A stretch of DNA of 64,000 nucleotides from Erpobdella octoculata (GCA_963978895.1 OZ022245.1:22357968-22421967); one strand, 5' to 3'; positions 24,001-35,765 are shown, numbered from the stretch's first letter. The notes: generated by a model from the sequence alone, not told the origin. Program-made: numbers and translations.

Positions 24001-27000
24001 CTACATGAAGTAGATGGGTTAAAACACTATTTTTTTTTAAAGATTTTAAAGGCTTTTATAAAGATAAATAAACAAATAAAAGCAGCATTATTTTATTTCA
24101 TTTTTATTAATTTCGAATGCAAAAAATGAAACACAGAAATAATTCAAACATAACACTTTGAATTTCTATAAATTATACAGAAACCTATTCATTTTCTAAT
24201 TTAATCCATTTTCCTACCATTAGTTTTGCACTTGCACCACAATATCTTTCAAAATTTTGTGGATCAAAACAGATCTAGCTGTGTCCCTCAATACAAAGTT
24301 CAAGGCCGTCATAAAAAACATGACAAAGACCTTTATTGCCTAGTTATAAATCTATGCAAACAATTTCGACAAAAAAGGGCTAGAACGTTTACCAAAATTG
24401 CTTATGAGGTCGTTATAAAAAGAGAATGGTCTGAAGGCTACAATGAGGAAAGTTGTTTGCTGCCTGATTTCTATTAATGCCTTTCCAGAAGCCAAACAAT
24501 TTATATAAATAGTGCATATTTAAATCATCACCCAAATTACATAAGCAGCTGTACAGTTGACATGGTCTATATCAGGGTTGACCAACCTTATTGTTCAAAA
24601 CAACTCCGCCTCGCTTATTGCGAGCCAGTCCCAAGCCTGGAGAAAGGAGGAGGGAAAAGTAAAAAAAGATCAAATTCTGATCCACGACAGGAAGTACTTA
24701 AGTGCTTCCTACTTAAAGCCATTAGAGTCTTAAAACACCTGGTGTAAAGGACTATAAACTATAATAAAAAAAAAAAAAAAAAAAATTATTGTTCAAAGGG
24801 CCACATAAACAGCTAACAAAAAGTTGGCGGGCCAGATTAAGATTACGTAATTAATCAAACTAAAAACAAATCCACTAAAGAGTCAAAATTTAATAAATAA
24901 AAGTGATATGTGTTTCTACATTTAATTTTTGTTATACAGTTGTTCGCAGCAGTACTACCAAACAAAGCAATAAACTTCTAGACATCCAGTGTCAGATAAG
25001 GATAAGTGTCTAATGAAACATCACACTTTTAATGAAAAGTCAGTAAATCAAACTAAATATATTATCTTCATAAGTCACAGTAATTTTGAATTCTATGTAG
25101 GTAAGCAGTGTCTGTGGGATTGCCATCGAATGGATCACTTAACGATTTCATTAAGTAATGAAATATTTGCTCAAAATCAGCAATCAAGTAAGCCATTATA
25201 TATTTTGTGTTACATTGTTTCTACAGCCCTTTAGAAAAAACAATACACTGTACAAATTTCTTAAAAACCATCTGTTTCTGAATTAGCATTAGGACTTGAG
25301 CAAAAGTAAAAAAGTGTTTATACAATTCATGAACCAGCAGATCTTTTTTGCCTTGATTAAAACCAATAAAATAATTTAAGTTTGAATTATTTTTGAAAAT
25401 ACTTAAAAAATTTGTCACCGGACATAAACCTTTGAAGGGTCGGAATCAGGCCCACGGACCGTAGCTGGACAACCCCGGTTTATATCGCAGATGATTCATT
25501 CTACTGGTTATACGAGTTGTGTGAAAAAATTAGAATTATGCATTGCAGTTTGTTCATCAGAGTGTGTGAGGCGATAGCACGATTAAACCATTTTTTAAAT
25601 CTGGCTTAAATCCTGTTTGATTTTAAATCAGGATTAATGAAAAATAAATTGCATTATTTCTTCCTCCTGCAAGTCATATGAGATGACCAATTAAAAAAAA
25701 TCTGGGATCCCTCGAATCCATAAAAGAATGCCCTGTCTTTGCATTCATTCTGCTGACCGAAGTTATAACTATGTTTGGAGCATCAAAAAGTGTACTGAGA
25801 GATGCGACCAAAAACAGGCAATTCATTCATCCATAATTTCCTCTCCACGTGGTTAAATCGTTAAATGAATTATTTCCAATCTTTATGTGAAATAAGCATG
25901 ACATGGACCAACACAAAACAAATACTGCCATTTTCATTTGAAATGATTTACATAAATGACTATAAATCAATGAACAAAGTTTGAGTCTTATCTTCTTGAG
26001 TTATAAGTATTAGGGAGCGTTTACACACACAAAGATTGACTGCCGCCAAACCAAAACGCAGCTTCATCTTTAATTTACATATATAATTTCCTGTCTGTAA
26101 GTTTGTATTTCTACATGTTATAACTTCCCGTAACGCTGGTAGGTGGTGCTGCAATCGTTTTGTCAAAAGTACGAAAGGAATTCCAACAGTACTTTGATCT
26201 GCGAATAGTCAGACTCATGCGTAAAAACTGCACAGCAGGACTCGGCACAAACAATAATTGCCAGGTTTGATTGAAAAAATCCAATTGATTGTGGAAAGAT
26301 GCTGAGGCGACTGAGAATTATTAAATTTGGCCAATTTGGGTATTTCAGACTGAAACCTGCATGGTTTGGTCGAAGTTGACACGCAGCGTCAAAAATAATA
26401 CAAAAATGTTTCTGTTTGCCTGGTCCTCAGACTTCTAAGACTCTAAGAATGAGCAGTGAGATAAGCAGAAGAGGTCGATACGACCAAATAAGTTGAAAAT
26501 TGAAAATGACTCCGATTGTCCGATGCGGTAAGTCATTGGCCGATGCGGTATTTAGTCATGTTTGATGCGGTATTTAGTTACACCGATCGACTAGTCACTA
26601 GTCCAGTAGTATAGTCTCTAGTCCTGACTTAGTCGCTAGTTAGTCTAGTCATCAATACAAAACTTCTGGTAAAGTTCTAGTATAGCGTCATCGGCCGATT
26701 TCGGTGAAAAATGACCGGTTTTTAACCTAAATGATATTTAAAAGAAAACTAAAGACCAATTACAACATAAATAATTTAAAAAAAACAGAAATTATATCAC
26801 TTTAGAACATTTAAAAATTGCTGCCGAAGCTTATGTAGTTCCCGGTGAAGATCTATTTGTCAATAGCGATAGAAGTGAACAGTGGGAATAAAGAAAATAA
26901 AAATTAAACACATTTAAAATAAAAATAGACAGTTTAGATTATGAAAATTAAAACTTAAAAAATAACAGTTTGTTTTAGAAGTACGGGTTGCGTAACCCGC

Positions 27001-27867
27001 TCCATATCTAAAACAGTTTCTTTAAATGCAACGGTTTTGTCAATATGCCTTAAGACAAATAAAAAACATTAAAAACAATAAATAACCAGCCGAAAACCAA
27101 GAAAAAATAAAATAATATCAAGGTAGAAGTACTTGGTTGTCTTTATTACGGTTTCCACCATATTTCTTGGAGTAGAAATTCTGAGTTTTCGAGGTCATGA
27201 TTGGTACCAAAATCGTGTGGAGAACAAGAAAGTGACCAGGAAGAGGAGAGCAAGCGTGAGCGGAAAAGTGACAAGGAGCGGGAAAGCGACCGGAAGCGGG
27301 AAAGCGACCGGGAGCGTAAGAGTAAGCGGGAAGGGAAACAGGAGCGAGAGAAAGAAACGATAGAAAAACCCCGGGCAAGGCCGGGTACCCCACTAGTCAC
27401 GGATAAATTTCCGCTCAGCACTTTGATTTTTTAAAATTTAAGATGCATATTAAATAATTAAACAATTATTTTGAACCCTTTAACATTTATATTTTTATTT
27501 TAATATTTTATTTTTATATTAACTCTTTCTTACTTTTCATTCCTTGAATTGTATTATTCTGCGTATCAACATTGCCTTTGGATATTTTTGCTTAAAGTCG
27601 GTTTTTAGCAAGTTTTTCTGTAAAAAACTTGTTCGTAGTATGTTCTGATAATGTTCTGAGTTTATTCTATTAAACAGTTTTTTAAACCGTGTTTTTATAG
27701 AAATCGGCCGATGACGCTATACTAGAACTTTACCAAACTTCTGCCAAATTTACATAAACATAAATCAGCAGCTTATGTTTATCTACTAAAAAACACACCT
27801 TAACAAGCCACAAGCCCTTCGAAGCCCGCTTAAGATCAAGATCTTTAGTTTCATGAATTTTTTCCAT
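18090..27867 (-). CDS. GTF2F2: general transcription factor IIF subunit 2 (RAP30/TFIIF-beta), complete, 8 coding exons (258 aa)
   Basis: Minus-strand exons in reading order: 27799-27867, 22644-22726, 20636-20778, 20492-20521, 20031-20118, 18736-18832, 18489-18632, 18090-18212. All junctions are in phase. The N-terminal exon ends KGLWLVK and joins VPKYVSELW, as in animal RAP30. GEVGKLKMI, EFKPTMNEAYM, ANHDFNIEYDNRKKEEGK, FAAFEKHQYYNVKDLVKI and NTWELKREFRHY follow, in the same order as human GTF2F2 (249 aa). The last two exons form the winged-helix DNA-binding domain. RAP30 binds RNA polymerase II with TFIIF-alpha during initiation. Intron 1 is about 5 kb and full of transposons. The stop codon lies about 206 bases from that of the convergent kinase gene. 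Confidence 0.95.
18382..18475. repeat. 46-base tandem duplication in a GTF2F2 intron
   Basis: The unit TAGTGACTTTACATTAAGTA plus AGACAAAACAAGTAGTAATAA occurs twice in a row in the intron between the last two exons, ending close to the donor at 18488. Confidence 0.9.
19163..19252. repeat. roughly 52-base tandem duplication
   Basis: TTATTTTGGACCTCTGGC followed by RACTTATA(A/C)ATAAACA occurs twice in succession in an intron of GTF2F2, with small differences. Confidence 0.75.
19720..19940 (-). repeat. dispersed repeat, copy 2 (inverted)
   Basis: Reverse complement of the unit at 9600-9840: AATCATGTATTGTCATCC, GTCAAAAAGCTGGTTAAATT, ACACACACACAAACAGAGATT. A related piece with ATGTATTGTCATCCAG sits nearby at about 19340-19430. 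Class unknown. Confidence 0.65.
21980..22470 (+). pseudogene. LINE reverse-transcriptase fragment in a GTF2F2 intron
   Basis: One frame has EIANSLNNCFQDVF. After a stop and a frame change it continues with LPAQFESANVTSLYKKCDK, which matches the N-terminal RT segment of jockey/CR1-type LINEs (a pattern of the type 'P.dWk.AnVtPifKkGdk'). The fragment is broken and has no tail. The limits are approximate. Confidence 0.5.
23221..23410 (+). mobile_element. tRNA-derived SINE in GTF2F2 intron 1
   Basis: The head reads as a tRNA-like sequence: GTGGTACAGCGGTAAGGC in the A-box position, AGTTCGAATCC as B box, and an end GGCGTCACCA that includes a CCA-like 3' end. About 110 bases of tRNA-unrelated sequence follow. 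Box spacing is normal for a pol III promoter, but the acceptor stem pairs only partly, so this is a SINE head and not a working tRNA. Confidence 0.7.
24573..25477. mobile_element. non-autonomous hAT-like element in GTF2F2 intron 1
   Basis: The ends are imperfect inverted repeats (left CAGGGTTGACCA, right complement CGGGGTTGTCCA). The 8-base flanks GTCTATAT (24565-24572) and GTTTATAT (25478-25485) match in 7 of 8. Internal AT-rich sequence has no transposase. It is interrupted by a LINE 3' tail (24601-24785). Confidence 0.65.
24601..24785 (+). mobile_element. LINE 3' tail insertion with poly(A) and 12-base target duplication
   Basis: The flanks TTATTGTTCAAA (24588-24599 and 24786-24797) are an exact direct duplication. 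The insert ends in about 20 A residues. Its last part (CTTAAAACACCTGGTGTAAA, GGACTATAAACTATAATAAA) matches the 3' tail of the RNase H-bearing LINE at 51376-52004, so both belong to one family. It may be a 5'-truncated LINE or a SINE that uses that tail. Confidence 0.8.
26668..27734. mobile_element. non-autonomous hAT-like element with 35-base inverted repeats
   Basis: Inverted repeats starting GGTAAAGTTCTAGTATAGCG are perfect over 35 bases at both ends. The flanks are an exact 8-base duplication AAACTTCT (26660-26667, 27735-27742). No transposase is present. A Helitron 3' portion is nested inside (to 27396). The right edge is only 64 bases from the first exon of GTF2F2. Confidence 0.85.
27205..27396 (+). 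mobile_element. Helitron 3' portion (CCCGG-hairpin family) nested in the hAT element
   Basis: It ends CCCCGGGCAAGGCCGGGTAC followed by CCCACTAG and host T, giving a short GC hairpin before terminal CTAG. The inside is a GGAAGCGGGAAAGCGACC-type purine-rich minisatellite. The 5' end is not identified. Confidence 0.65.
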
Positions 27868-28085
27868 CTTTTAATGAGAACTGGACATGCAGAAGAATAG
27901 GCAGCGATAGATATCAACAATTTCGTTTATTTACGAAGACTGTATAAACTAAATAAGTTATAACACAGAACAATAAATCTATAAAAAATAAAACAACATT
28001 TGATTTATTGATCGAGATATCGTGTACAAATAACTAAAACTTTTGAAATTTTTTTTTTATAAACTAAATTTTAAAATATTTTGAA

Positions 28086-28428
28086 CTAGCAGTGTACCCG
28101 GCGTTGCCCGAGGTTTTCCTATCGTTTATCTCTCTTGCTCCCGTTTCCTTCCCCGTGTCATACGCTCCCGGTCGCTTTTCCGTTCCGCTTTACTCCCGTT
28201 CCCGGTCGCTTCCCCGCTCTTTCGTTCTCGGTCGCTTTTCCGTTCCCGCTTGTTTTCCCGTTCCCGTTCCCACTCATTCCCAAGTTCCCGTTTTTACACG
28301 CTCTCCCACTCCCGGTCCGCTCATTTTGTGACTGAGTTCAATTTTTTTTCATAGTAATTGTCTCCCATTGACTCTCAAGGTTGTGTGAAAATTTCATTAC
28401 GATCGGATGGTGTAGCAATACATAAGGG
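28086..28428 (-). mobile_element. non-autonomous Helitron, CCCGG-hairpin family
   Basis: Read on the minus strand, the 3' end is a CGGGCAACGCCGGGTACAC-type hairpin and CTAG (28086-28089). The interior has the pyrimidine-rich GCTCCCGGTCGC minisatellite. The 5' part contains the family core (GGTTGTGTGAAAATTTCATT in plus orientation). The true 5' TC end is missing. It lies upstream of GTF2F2, about 220 bases from its start codon. Confidence 0.65.
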
Positions 28429-28669
28429 GACGTCCATTTATTATGTCAACAATTTTTAGTCAATTTGTTACCCCTCCCTCCCCCTTGTCAACAACTGTCA
28501 AACTTTCAGTCACCCCCTAACAAAATTATGTCAAACAAATTTTACCCCCCCCCCCAAAAAAAATATAAAATAACCAACAATATTTTATAAAGCTAGCTTT
28601 TATGCTAAAAATAGAATTTTACGCAAATATTAAAAGTTCTACAAATAAATTGTTAATATAGTTTTTACA

Positions 28670-29380
<711 letters not shown>

Positions 29381-29522
29381 GAAAAACTCGGTTTTTCCTT
29401 TACTTGTTTAGTCTTGGGTAACAGATTTCAAATTGACTATAACAACAACACTTAAAATTCATGAACAAATTGAGAATTTATATTCTAGCTACTAACATCT
29501 TCCCATGGGGAATTCAAACGCT

Positions 29523-31388
29523 CAGGGCGTAACCAGCTATGGGGCCGGGGGGGCCTGGGCCCTCCCAGTTTTGTTGAGGCCCTCCCAGTTTTGGTCGGGC
29601 CTCCCAGCTCAATCAGGCCCCCCAGTTTTTTGTATTGCTGTCTAGTTCAACAAAGCAAATGTAGGCGAAGGATGAAAATTGTGTACGATTTAAAAAACAT
29701 GCCTCAAAATGCCAAGTACATGTCGTTTCTTATCCAAAACGAGGTAATCGAATTGATGGCACAGATGGTACAAGATTTGATTGCCGAAGAATGCAAAGAT
29801 TCTGACGTTAACTGGTATTCGATCAAGTACCACGAAACTCAAGATCAGTGCAATGTTGAGGATATGTCGATTGTCATTCGCTATGTGCGTTGTGGAAAGG
29901 CAATATAGAACATGATCTCAATGATCAAGGCTAGTGAGTTAAATTCTAATAGCCTGACACGTTCGCTGCTTACAGAGCTTCAGGCTCAGCAGCTGGACTC
30001 CGCTCGAATTTTGAGTCAATGTTATGACGACGCCAGTGTAATGAACGGCGGAAAGAGAGGTGTCCAGAAAATATTGCAAGACACTCTGGGCCGCTGAATT
30101 CAGTACATGCCAACTCCATCATGTGGTTGCGCACGCTATGGAATCAGAGATAATGATAAACAACTTATATGAGCAATTGTATGTAGGTGACACAATAAAG
30201 CGGTTACTTGCTCAAAGATGGACTGGCCCTTATAAATCTGCAATGGTTATCAAAAACAACAGAGAGGACATTTTGCAGATCCTTGAAATTGTTGCCAACT
30301 TAGAAAAAGCTCCGGTTGATGTGTTGGTTGAAGCAGCTGGGCTGCTCAACAAAGTTTCAAAGAAGGATTTTTTTCAAATGCCATTGTCAAAATACTGAGC
30401 TTGCTGTCAACGGTCAGTGCTTTGTTGCAAGGTCGCTTGTGCAATGTGTTTCTTGCTATGGAACTGATCTCCACACCTTAAGAGAGCCTTCTTGCCTTGT
30501 GGTCTGCAGAGGTTTTTGATCAAATGGCAGATGCTGCTGGTTTTTCATAAAATGAGGATGACCATGTAGTGTCAGTAAAGTGCAAACGAGTTCAGAGCAC
30601 CTGGCTGACCGGCTCTGTGGTCACCTCCACTTTGGGTCATTACCATGTTATTGGTTCTAAAGTTACTTCACGCGAGCTCATGAGCTCTACAACACCATTT
30701 TGAAATGAACAACCAGTTTGGGGAGTCCAACTTGGCTTTGTTTCAAGCTGTAGAATCTTTTGTTCCATCATCTCAGAACATTCTTGTTGAGAAGTGCTTG
30801 CTTCGACCAAGTTGCCCTCCCTAGCGAATTGCCTATTGCAATGCGACTGTGCCGTAACAAATTCCAGCCAAATTCGTCGTAGGAAGATGCACCATATGCA
30901 ATGCTGCAGTACCGCGATGCATTTCCAAATGTGTATCAGCTGCATGCCTAAGCAATCACCATCGGTGTGTCGACTGCTACGTGCGAGAGCAGTTTCTCCA
31001 CTCACGCGGAATTTGCGGCCTTATCGCCAACCAATAAGCCTTGAGCGTAAATTTAAACTGGTACTACCTGCTTTTGAGAAGGATTTTACGCTAGAAGTAG
31101 ATTTGAACACTTTCATAGAAAATTTTGCCCAAAAATTGCGCTGTATTGTTCTCTGACATTATGACCCATGTGATGTGTTTTTTTACATGTTGATTCAGAA
31201 TATTTTCAAATTCAATTAAATATTGTTGATTAGGATTCAAATTTCAATCGCTTAACCTGTTTTTTGCGTGAAGCACATTTTGGGGGTTAAATCACTGGAA
31301 TGTGCAATTTATGTGATTAGAAAATTTATACAGTGCCCCCCAAAAAGTTCTTCGGCCCCCCACTTTCAAATTCCTGGTTACGGCCCTG
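29523..31388 (+). mobile_element. hAT transposon with ZMYM1/DUF4371-like transposase remnant
   Basis: The ends CAGGGCGTAACCAG (left) and CAGGGCCGTAACCAG (right, complement) are inverted repeats. The 8-base flanks CAAACGCT and CAAACGTT match in 7 of 8. Inside, broken plus-strand frames carry NAKYMSFLIQNEVIELMAQM, a C-rich central part, QRWTGPYKSAMVI and, near the end, ATCESSFSTHAEFAAL, which matches the C-terminal hAT dimerisation segment. Stops and shifts (for example after 29908 and 30097) show it is dead. Sub-terminal GGCCCCCCAG/CCTCCCAGTTTT repeats flank the coding part. Confidence 0.8.
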
Positions 31389-32850
31389 CAAACGTTCATC
31401 AATTGTTATAATGGGCATAGTGGTTGATTGATCAATTTCTTGTGGAATCGATACACACATCATCTTCATCTAACCATTTTGCGCCTAACATTGCGGTTGG
31501 GGAGCATGTGATAATTACATACCTAGCCCAAGATCGCATTCGCATTGTCGGTGCTGTTGAACATGCTTCTTTAACATGACTTGTGAACAGTGTTATTTTA
31601 GTTCAGTAAATAATTTTAGTTCTTATTTTTATTCTATTCTTAAATTTTATTTATTATTATTATTTTATTTTAGTTTTTCAAATAATTTTAGTTTTTATTA
31701 TTATTTAGCTCTACAAAATTAAATTTAGTTTTTATTTTATTACAGTTCTTGAAATAATTTTCGTTTTTATTCTTATTTTATTCAGATAAAAAAAATTTCG
31801 TTTTTATTTGATTTTTGTTCAATTTTAGTTCATGCTCTAAATATTTTTTTACTATAGCCAATTTCATGCAGTGTATATATGGAAAAATAATAATTTGGTA
31901 ACACAGGAAGATGGTATGATCAGAATTTCAAACAAAAAATATGCATATAGAGTCAACAATTTTTATTTTAAGAGCAATTAAGCAATAATAGTTTGAGTTT
32001 ATTTGAGGGATTTTTCCCGCTAAGTTGGATTCCACATTCTTTATTTTGAGAATCCATTGCCTTACATTTAGATTTTTTGGTGCTGGAATCGTAAACAAAA
32101 AATTTCCACATGGAACTATCTTTTTTTCGCCCAGCAAGCATTTTTGCAAGAAAACTCATAATTAATTTCAATGAATACAGCGTTTATGATAACACGAAAG
32201 TTAAGAAAGAAATGGGTGTAAATTTCAAAAATTAGATAACCATAGAAATCTATATCATAGATATTTACAGATATTGGTTATCTAGGCGAATATCTATGTA
32301 CACAACTTTCAATAATTTTCGTTCGAAAATTAATTTTTATTTTTATTTTTATTCAGTTTGCATTATTTAAATTTTATTTTTATTTTATTATCGTTCAGAA
32401 AAAAAATTTCGTTATTATTATTATTCAGTTTGTACCATTTAAATATAGTCTATTTACGTTCTTTAAATAATTATAGTTTCTTTTTGTTCTTATTAACGAA
32501 TACAATAAAAAATTTCGTTTTTATTCAGTTTTCGTTAACAAAAATATCACTGCTTCTGAACCTACATAGAGGTGACAAATTTTGCAGATCCGTTTAAACA
32601 ACGACTACTGAATGGTAGGACAGTACAGATCATATGGAAGAATTTTGAATGTCTTTGCCGATCCAGATAGCATGCATGCTAACATGTTGTCAAACTTCAA
32701 AGAATGAATACAATAATTTAAAAATGTGGTATCTTACGGTTTTAACTTACAATTTTAGGTCAATCAGTTTAATTTACTTAATTTACAGTTAAGTTTTAAG
32801 TAAACAGTGTCGAATTTGAAATGTTTTTTGGGGGTCAATCAATTCGTATT
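31389..32850. other. AT-rich stretch without recognised gene
   Basis: It contains long T-rich runs (TTTTATTTTTATTC-like, about 31600-31850 and 32320-32540) that look like two copies of one degenerate low-complexity repeat. No exon or RNA gene is seen. Confidence 0.5.
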
Positions 32851-32852
32851 TA

Positions 32853-32988
32853 TATAGCGCTATTTCCGCGGTGTTCAATAGCGCTCGGTCATGAACTTAT
32901 TAAACAGATGTGTTTTAAGTCCACGCCGGAAAGCTAGAGGTAGAGTTAGTAAGAGAGAAGAAGGAAGAGAGTTCCAGCGATAGGGCCC
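32853..32988 (-). pseudogene. 3' end of the CR1/L2-like LINE, separated from its body by LTR element A
   Basis: On the minus strand it reads WNSLPSS followed by the typical end of a CR1/L2 ORF and a 3' untranslated part with TATTTATATAGCGC (plus strand). It is the continuation of the reverse transcriptase that ends at 40261 on the other side of element A. No clear target duplication was found at the two junctions. Confidence 0.55.
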
Positions 32989-33043
32989 TGTCAGTGCTGG
33001 ACCCCCTTTCTTTTTTGTGCCGAATATTAATTATACTTATTTT

Positions 33044-34417
33044 CAGTGATGGGCACTTTAACTACTGTAGTTGTAACTACTGTAGTTATAACTACATTTA
33101 TAGTAGTTACATGGTAGTTATAACTACTTTTGTTTTTGAGTAGTTGCCATGTAGTTATAACTACTTTTATAATCTAGTTAGGTAGTTATAACTAGTCTAA
33201 CTACTTTGACTTAGCGCTGTAACAGTGAATCGTAGCCCTAAACTGAATGACATTGTTGAGGAGATATCAGGCAGTACATTCCTTAACCCAACAGCTACTC
33301 GTTGGTCATCTAGTTTTCAGGCAGTTCAACGTGTGGTATCTATTGGACTTGATAAAGTAAGGCTTTGCCAAGCTGCGCTGAAACAAGATCAAATGACTGA
33401 AGCCGACATGCACTTTCTTGCTTCGTATGCAAAGGTTATGAAACCAATTGTAATTGCTATCGATGTTCTGCAAGGGGAGAAAACAACGTGCCTTGGTCAT
33501 CTCATTCCAACTATTATTGGGTTGAGGTCCAAACTTGAGAAGTCTACTGATAAATTGGTAGCTCCCCTTGTAGAAGACTTAATTTCTGGCATCAATAAGC
33601 GTTTTAATTCAATTTTAATGGACGATGAACATATAATTGCTTCTGTACTACTTCCACAATTTAAATTAAATTTCTTGTTGGAAGAAGAAAGATTAGATGT
33701 TAAGCGGAAAGTTCTTAAATATGTTCAACAAGTTGTGGATGATACCACTGAAAGTAATAGAAATAAACTAAAGGAAACAGCTTTAACTGATTCACGTAAA
33801 TGTGAAGATGAGGATGATTTGTATAGTTTTATGAACAAAGAAATCAAGACACATGGGTCTATTAGTTTACCAAGCAAAGAACTTGAAGATTACCTTGGAT
33901 CTAAAGCATCGAATGTTCAATCACTGAAGGATTATCCATTTGTAGAACGAGCTTTCATAAAAGCCAATTCTACTCTTCCAAGCAGTGCAGCTGTTGAACG
34001 TTTGTTTAGTAGGGCTGGTATGATTTTGACACCTCGAAGGTGCAAAATGAGTGACACTTTATTTGACCGTATGGTTTTTCTGAAAAGCCGTTCCAGTTTT
34101 AACAAATTTTGAACTTTGTCATTCAACCTTTATGTATCAATAAACACTTTGTTTTTCTAAAATTTGTTTAAAAATACCTTGTTTTTATTATATTTGCTTA
34201 AAAATACTTTGTTTTTATTATATTTGCTTAAAAATATCTTACAGTACATGTTTTATAAAAGTAGTTGGAAAGTAGTTAACTACTTTAGTAGTAGTTAACA
34301 AACTAGTTATAACTACCTCTCTTCTAAAGTAGTTAACATGTAGTTATAACTACTTCTGTCATGAGGTAGTTGATATGTAGTTGTAACTACAATTGAAGTA
34401 GTTGGTGCCCATCACTG
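33044..34417 (+). mobile_element. hAT transposon, 1374 bases, with exact 8-base target duplication
   Basis: Inverted ends CAGTGATGGGCAC and GTGCCCATCACTG are perfect. The flanks CTTATTTT (33036-33043, 34418-34425) are identical. Both sub-terminal regions carry many copies of the palindrome GTAGTTATAACTAC, likely transposase binding sites. The interior encodes the C-terminal half of a transposase. The uninterrupted LTR A sequence at 39660-39700 shows the empty site. Confidence 0.93.
33225..34112 (+). pseudogene. hAT transposase, N-terminally truncated (295 aa open frame)
   Basis: An open frame with GTG as its first codon; no ATG-initiated full protein is visible. It contains LNPTATRWSSSFQAVQRV (the TRW motif of hAT transposases), a helical middle, and the C-terminal dimerisation segment LPSSAAVERLFSRAGMIL. 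The N-terminal BED finger and first catalytic part are missing, because only about 180 bases separate the inverted repeat from the frame. It is an internally deleted derivative that would need a transposase from elsewhere. Confidence 0.85.
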
Positions 34418-34968
34418 CTTATTTTATTTCTAGTGATACTGTTTAGTATTTAGTGAAACCCGATTTAGTATCTTCTGTTTATCGAATATGGTACGGTTCT
34501 AAGCGAGCCAATCAGAGCGCATGTAAACTCCCGCATTTATTAATTGGTTTACGTTTCTTGTTGTAGCGACATGTTAACCGATTAATTCTTGATAAAAATT
34601 TCATGGACTTAAAATTAGGTATATCTTTATAATCTATCAAAATTTGATACACTCGCGATCCAGATTTAGGGAGATAATTGCGTGTTTACATCAGCCTGTT
34701 TAATATTAATTGATATTGATTTTTAGTCGGCGAATCAGATAGGTGGATTGTGATCACGTGATAAGATTTTGTTATACAAGGTGGCACGCGAACGCAGTAG
34801 TGTTGCAGTAGTGTTGCAGTCCGGCTGGGTTTTTTGCTAGAGGGAAAGTCCTGTGCAACTTTTCCGCGTTACCTCCTTCTCTAATTAACACTTCTAGTTT
34901 GTTTTTAAGTTAAATAAAGTTCTGCTTAATCTCTTTTCCAAGTTTCGAAGGCTCGGAGCTGGCATTTC

Positions 34969-34986
34969 TGGTGGCAGCGGTGGGAT
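34969..34986 (+). other. primer binding site of element A (tRNA-Leu type)
   Basis: TGGTGGCAGCGGTGGGAT lies 4 bases after the LTR end and is complementary to the 3' end of animal tRNA-Leu of the AAG/UAG type (...CCCACCGCTGCCA plus CCA). The same 18 bases follow the LTR of element B. Confidence 0.8.
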
Positions 34987-35037
34987 TTCGTCGATCGTCA
35001 AGAAGAAGAAAAAGTGCTAGCAGTACCAGTTCAGAAG

Positions 35038-35506
35038 CAGAACTCGACCAGTTCAGAAAGAGAAATCGACCAGTTCAGAAAGAGAAATCGACCAGTTCAG
35101 AGGGAGAAATCGATCTTTTCAGACAAAAGAGAGTTAAGTTTGTCTGATTCATTACGCGGTTGCCCTGAAGTATTTGTGTTATTACGAGTGTAGGTTTCGT
35201 GTTGCAGTACATTTCGCAGTTGCCCTTAGGTGTTTGTGTTATTTCGGGTGAATCTGAGTAAATGTATAATACCTTTCCTTGCTGTAAATTAAATCCTTTA
35301 TATTATAATCTTGAGTTTAAACAAAAATGATTTATTATATCTGAGCTTTCGAACTAACTTGCGTTCTTTTTCAAAGATTGTGAGTAAATGTATAATACAT
35401 TTCCTTGCTGTAAATTAAATCCTTTATATTATAATCTTGAGTTTAAACAAAAATTATTTATTAAATCTGAGCTTTCGAACTAACTTGCGTTCTTTTTCAA
35501 AGATTG
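35038..35506 (+). repeat. tandem repeats in the untranslated leader of element A
   Basis: First, a roughly 23-base unit (CGACCAGTTCAGAAAGAGAAAT) occurs about three times in tandem (35038-35125). Then a 126-base unit (35255-35380) is directly repeated at 35381-35506 with a few changes. Both lie between the primer binding site and the gag start. Confidence 0.9.
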
Positions 35507-35524
35507 CAGTAAGGTATTGTCGTC

Positions 35525-35692
35525 ATGTCTGAGAAGTCTTTAAGCGGAACGGGTAGAAAAACACCTGTGTTCGAATCACCTGAACAACGTGCAGATAATA
35601 TTGATAGAGTATTGTTAAGGGTAAACCCTAGGGATAAACGGGAAACCATGTTTGTTACAATATGTAGTTTTATATCGTAGGCGCTGTCGTAT
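35525..35692 (+). pseudogene. start of gag of element A, interrupted
   Basis: Begins MSEKSLSGTGRKTPVF and continues PEQRADNIDRVLLRVNPRDK before the frame runs into the LTR of element B at 35653 and stops. Only about 43 codons of gag survive. Confidence 0.6.
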
Positions 35693-35765
35693 TATATCTA
35701 GGTTATGGCATGTCTGTGAAACAACTTATAACTATTTTCATTCAATAAAGTTTGTTCTTGAAACA
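35653..35765 (+). repeat. 5' LTR of element B (short, 113 bases)
   Basis: Starts TGTTACAATATG and ends TTGAAACA, with CAATAAA 20 bases before the end as a polyadenylation signal. The primer binding site TGGTGGCAGCGGTGGGAT follows at 35766-35783. No second copy is present, so the 3' end of B is lost and the left limit is inferred from the TG...CA rule. Confidence 0.65.

Larger units (their letters stand above)
32989..34964 (+). repeat. 5' LTR of element A, split by a hAT
   Basis: Starts TGTCAGTGCTGGACC, ends GAGCTGGCA. It is about 594 bases without the hAT, against 632 for the 3' LTR. It shares GTGAAACCCGATTTAGTATC, CGAATCAGATAGG and AATAAAGTTCTGCTTAATC with the 3' copy. Confidence 0.85.

Noticed and set aside
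27118..27434. Arg/Ser-rich frames resembling SR splicing proteins (also 28092-28335, 43277-43776, 49626-50029, 54530-54889)
   Set aside because: They come from the GGGAACGGGAAAGCGACC minisatellite inside Helitrons; frames are open on both strands and end at repeat borders.
28430..28560. Possible transposon end GGGGACGTCCATTTATTATG
   Set aside because: Resembles common hAT-like termini, but no matching inverted end or target duplication was found within the window.
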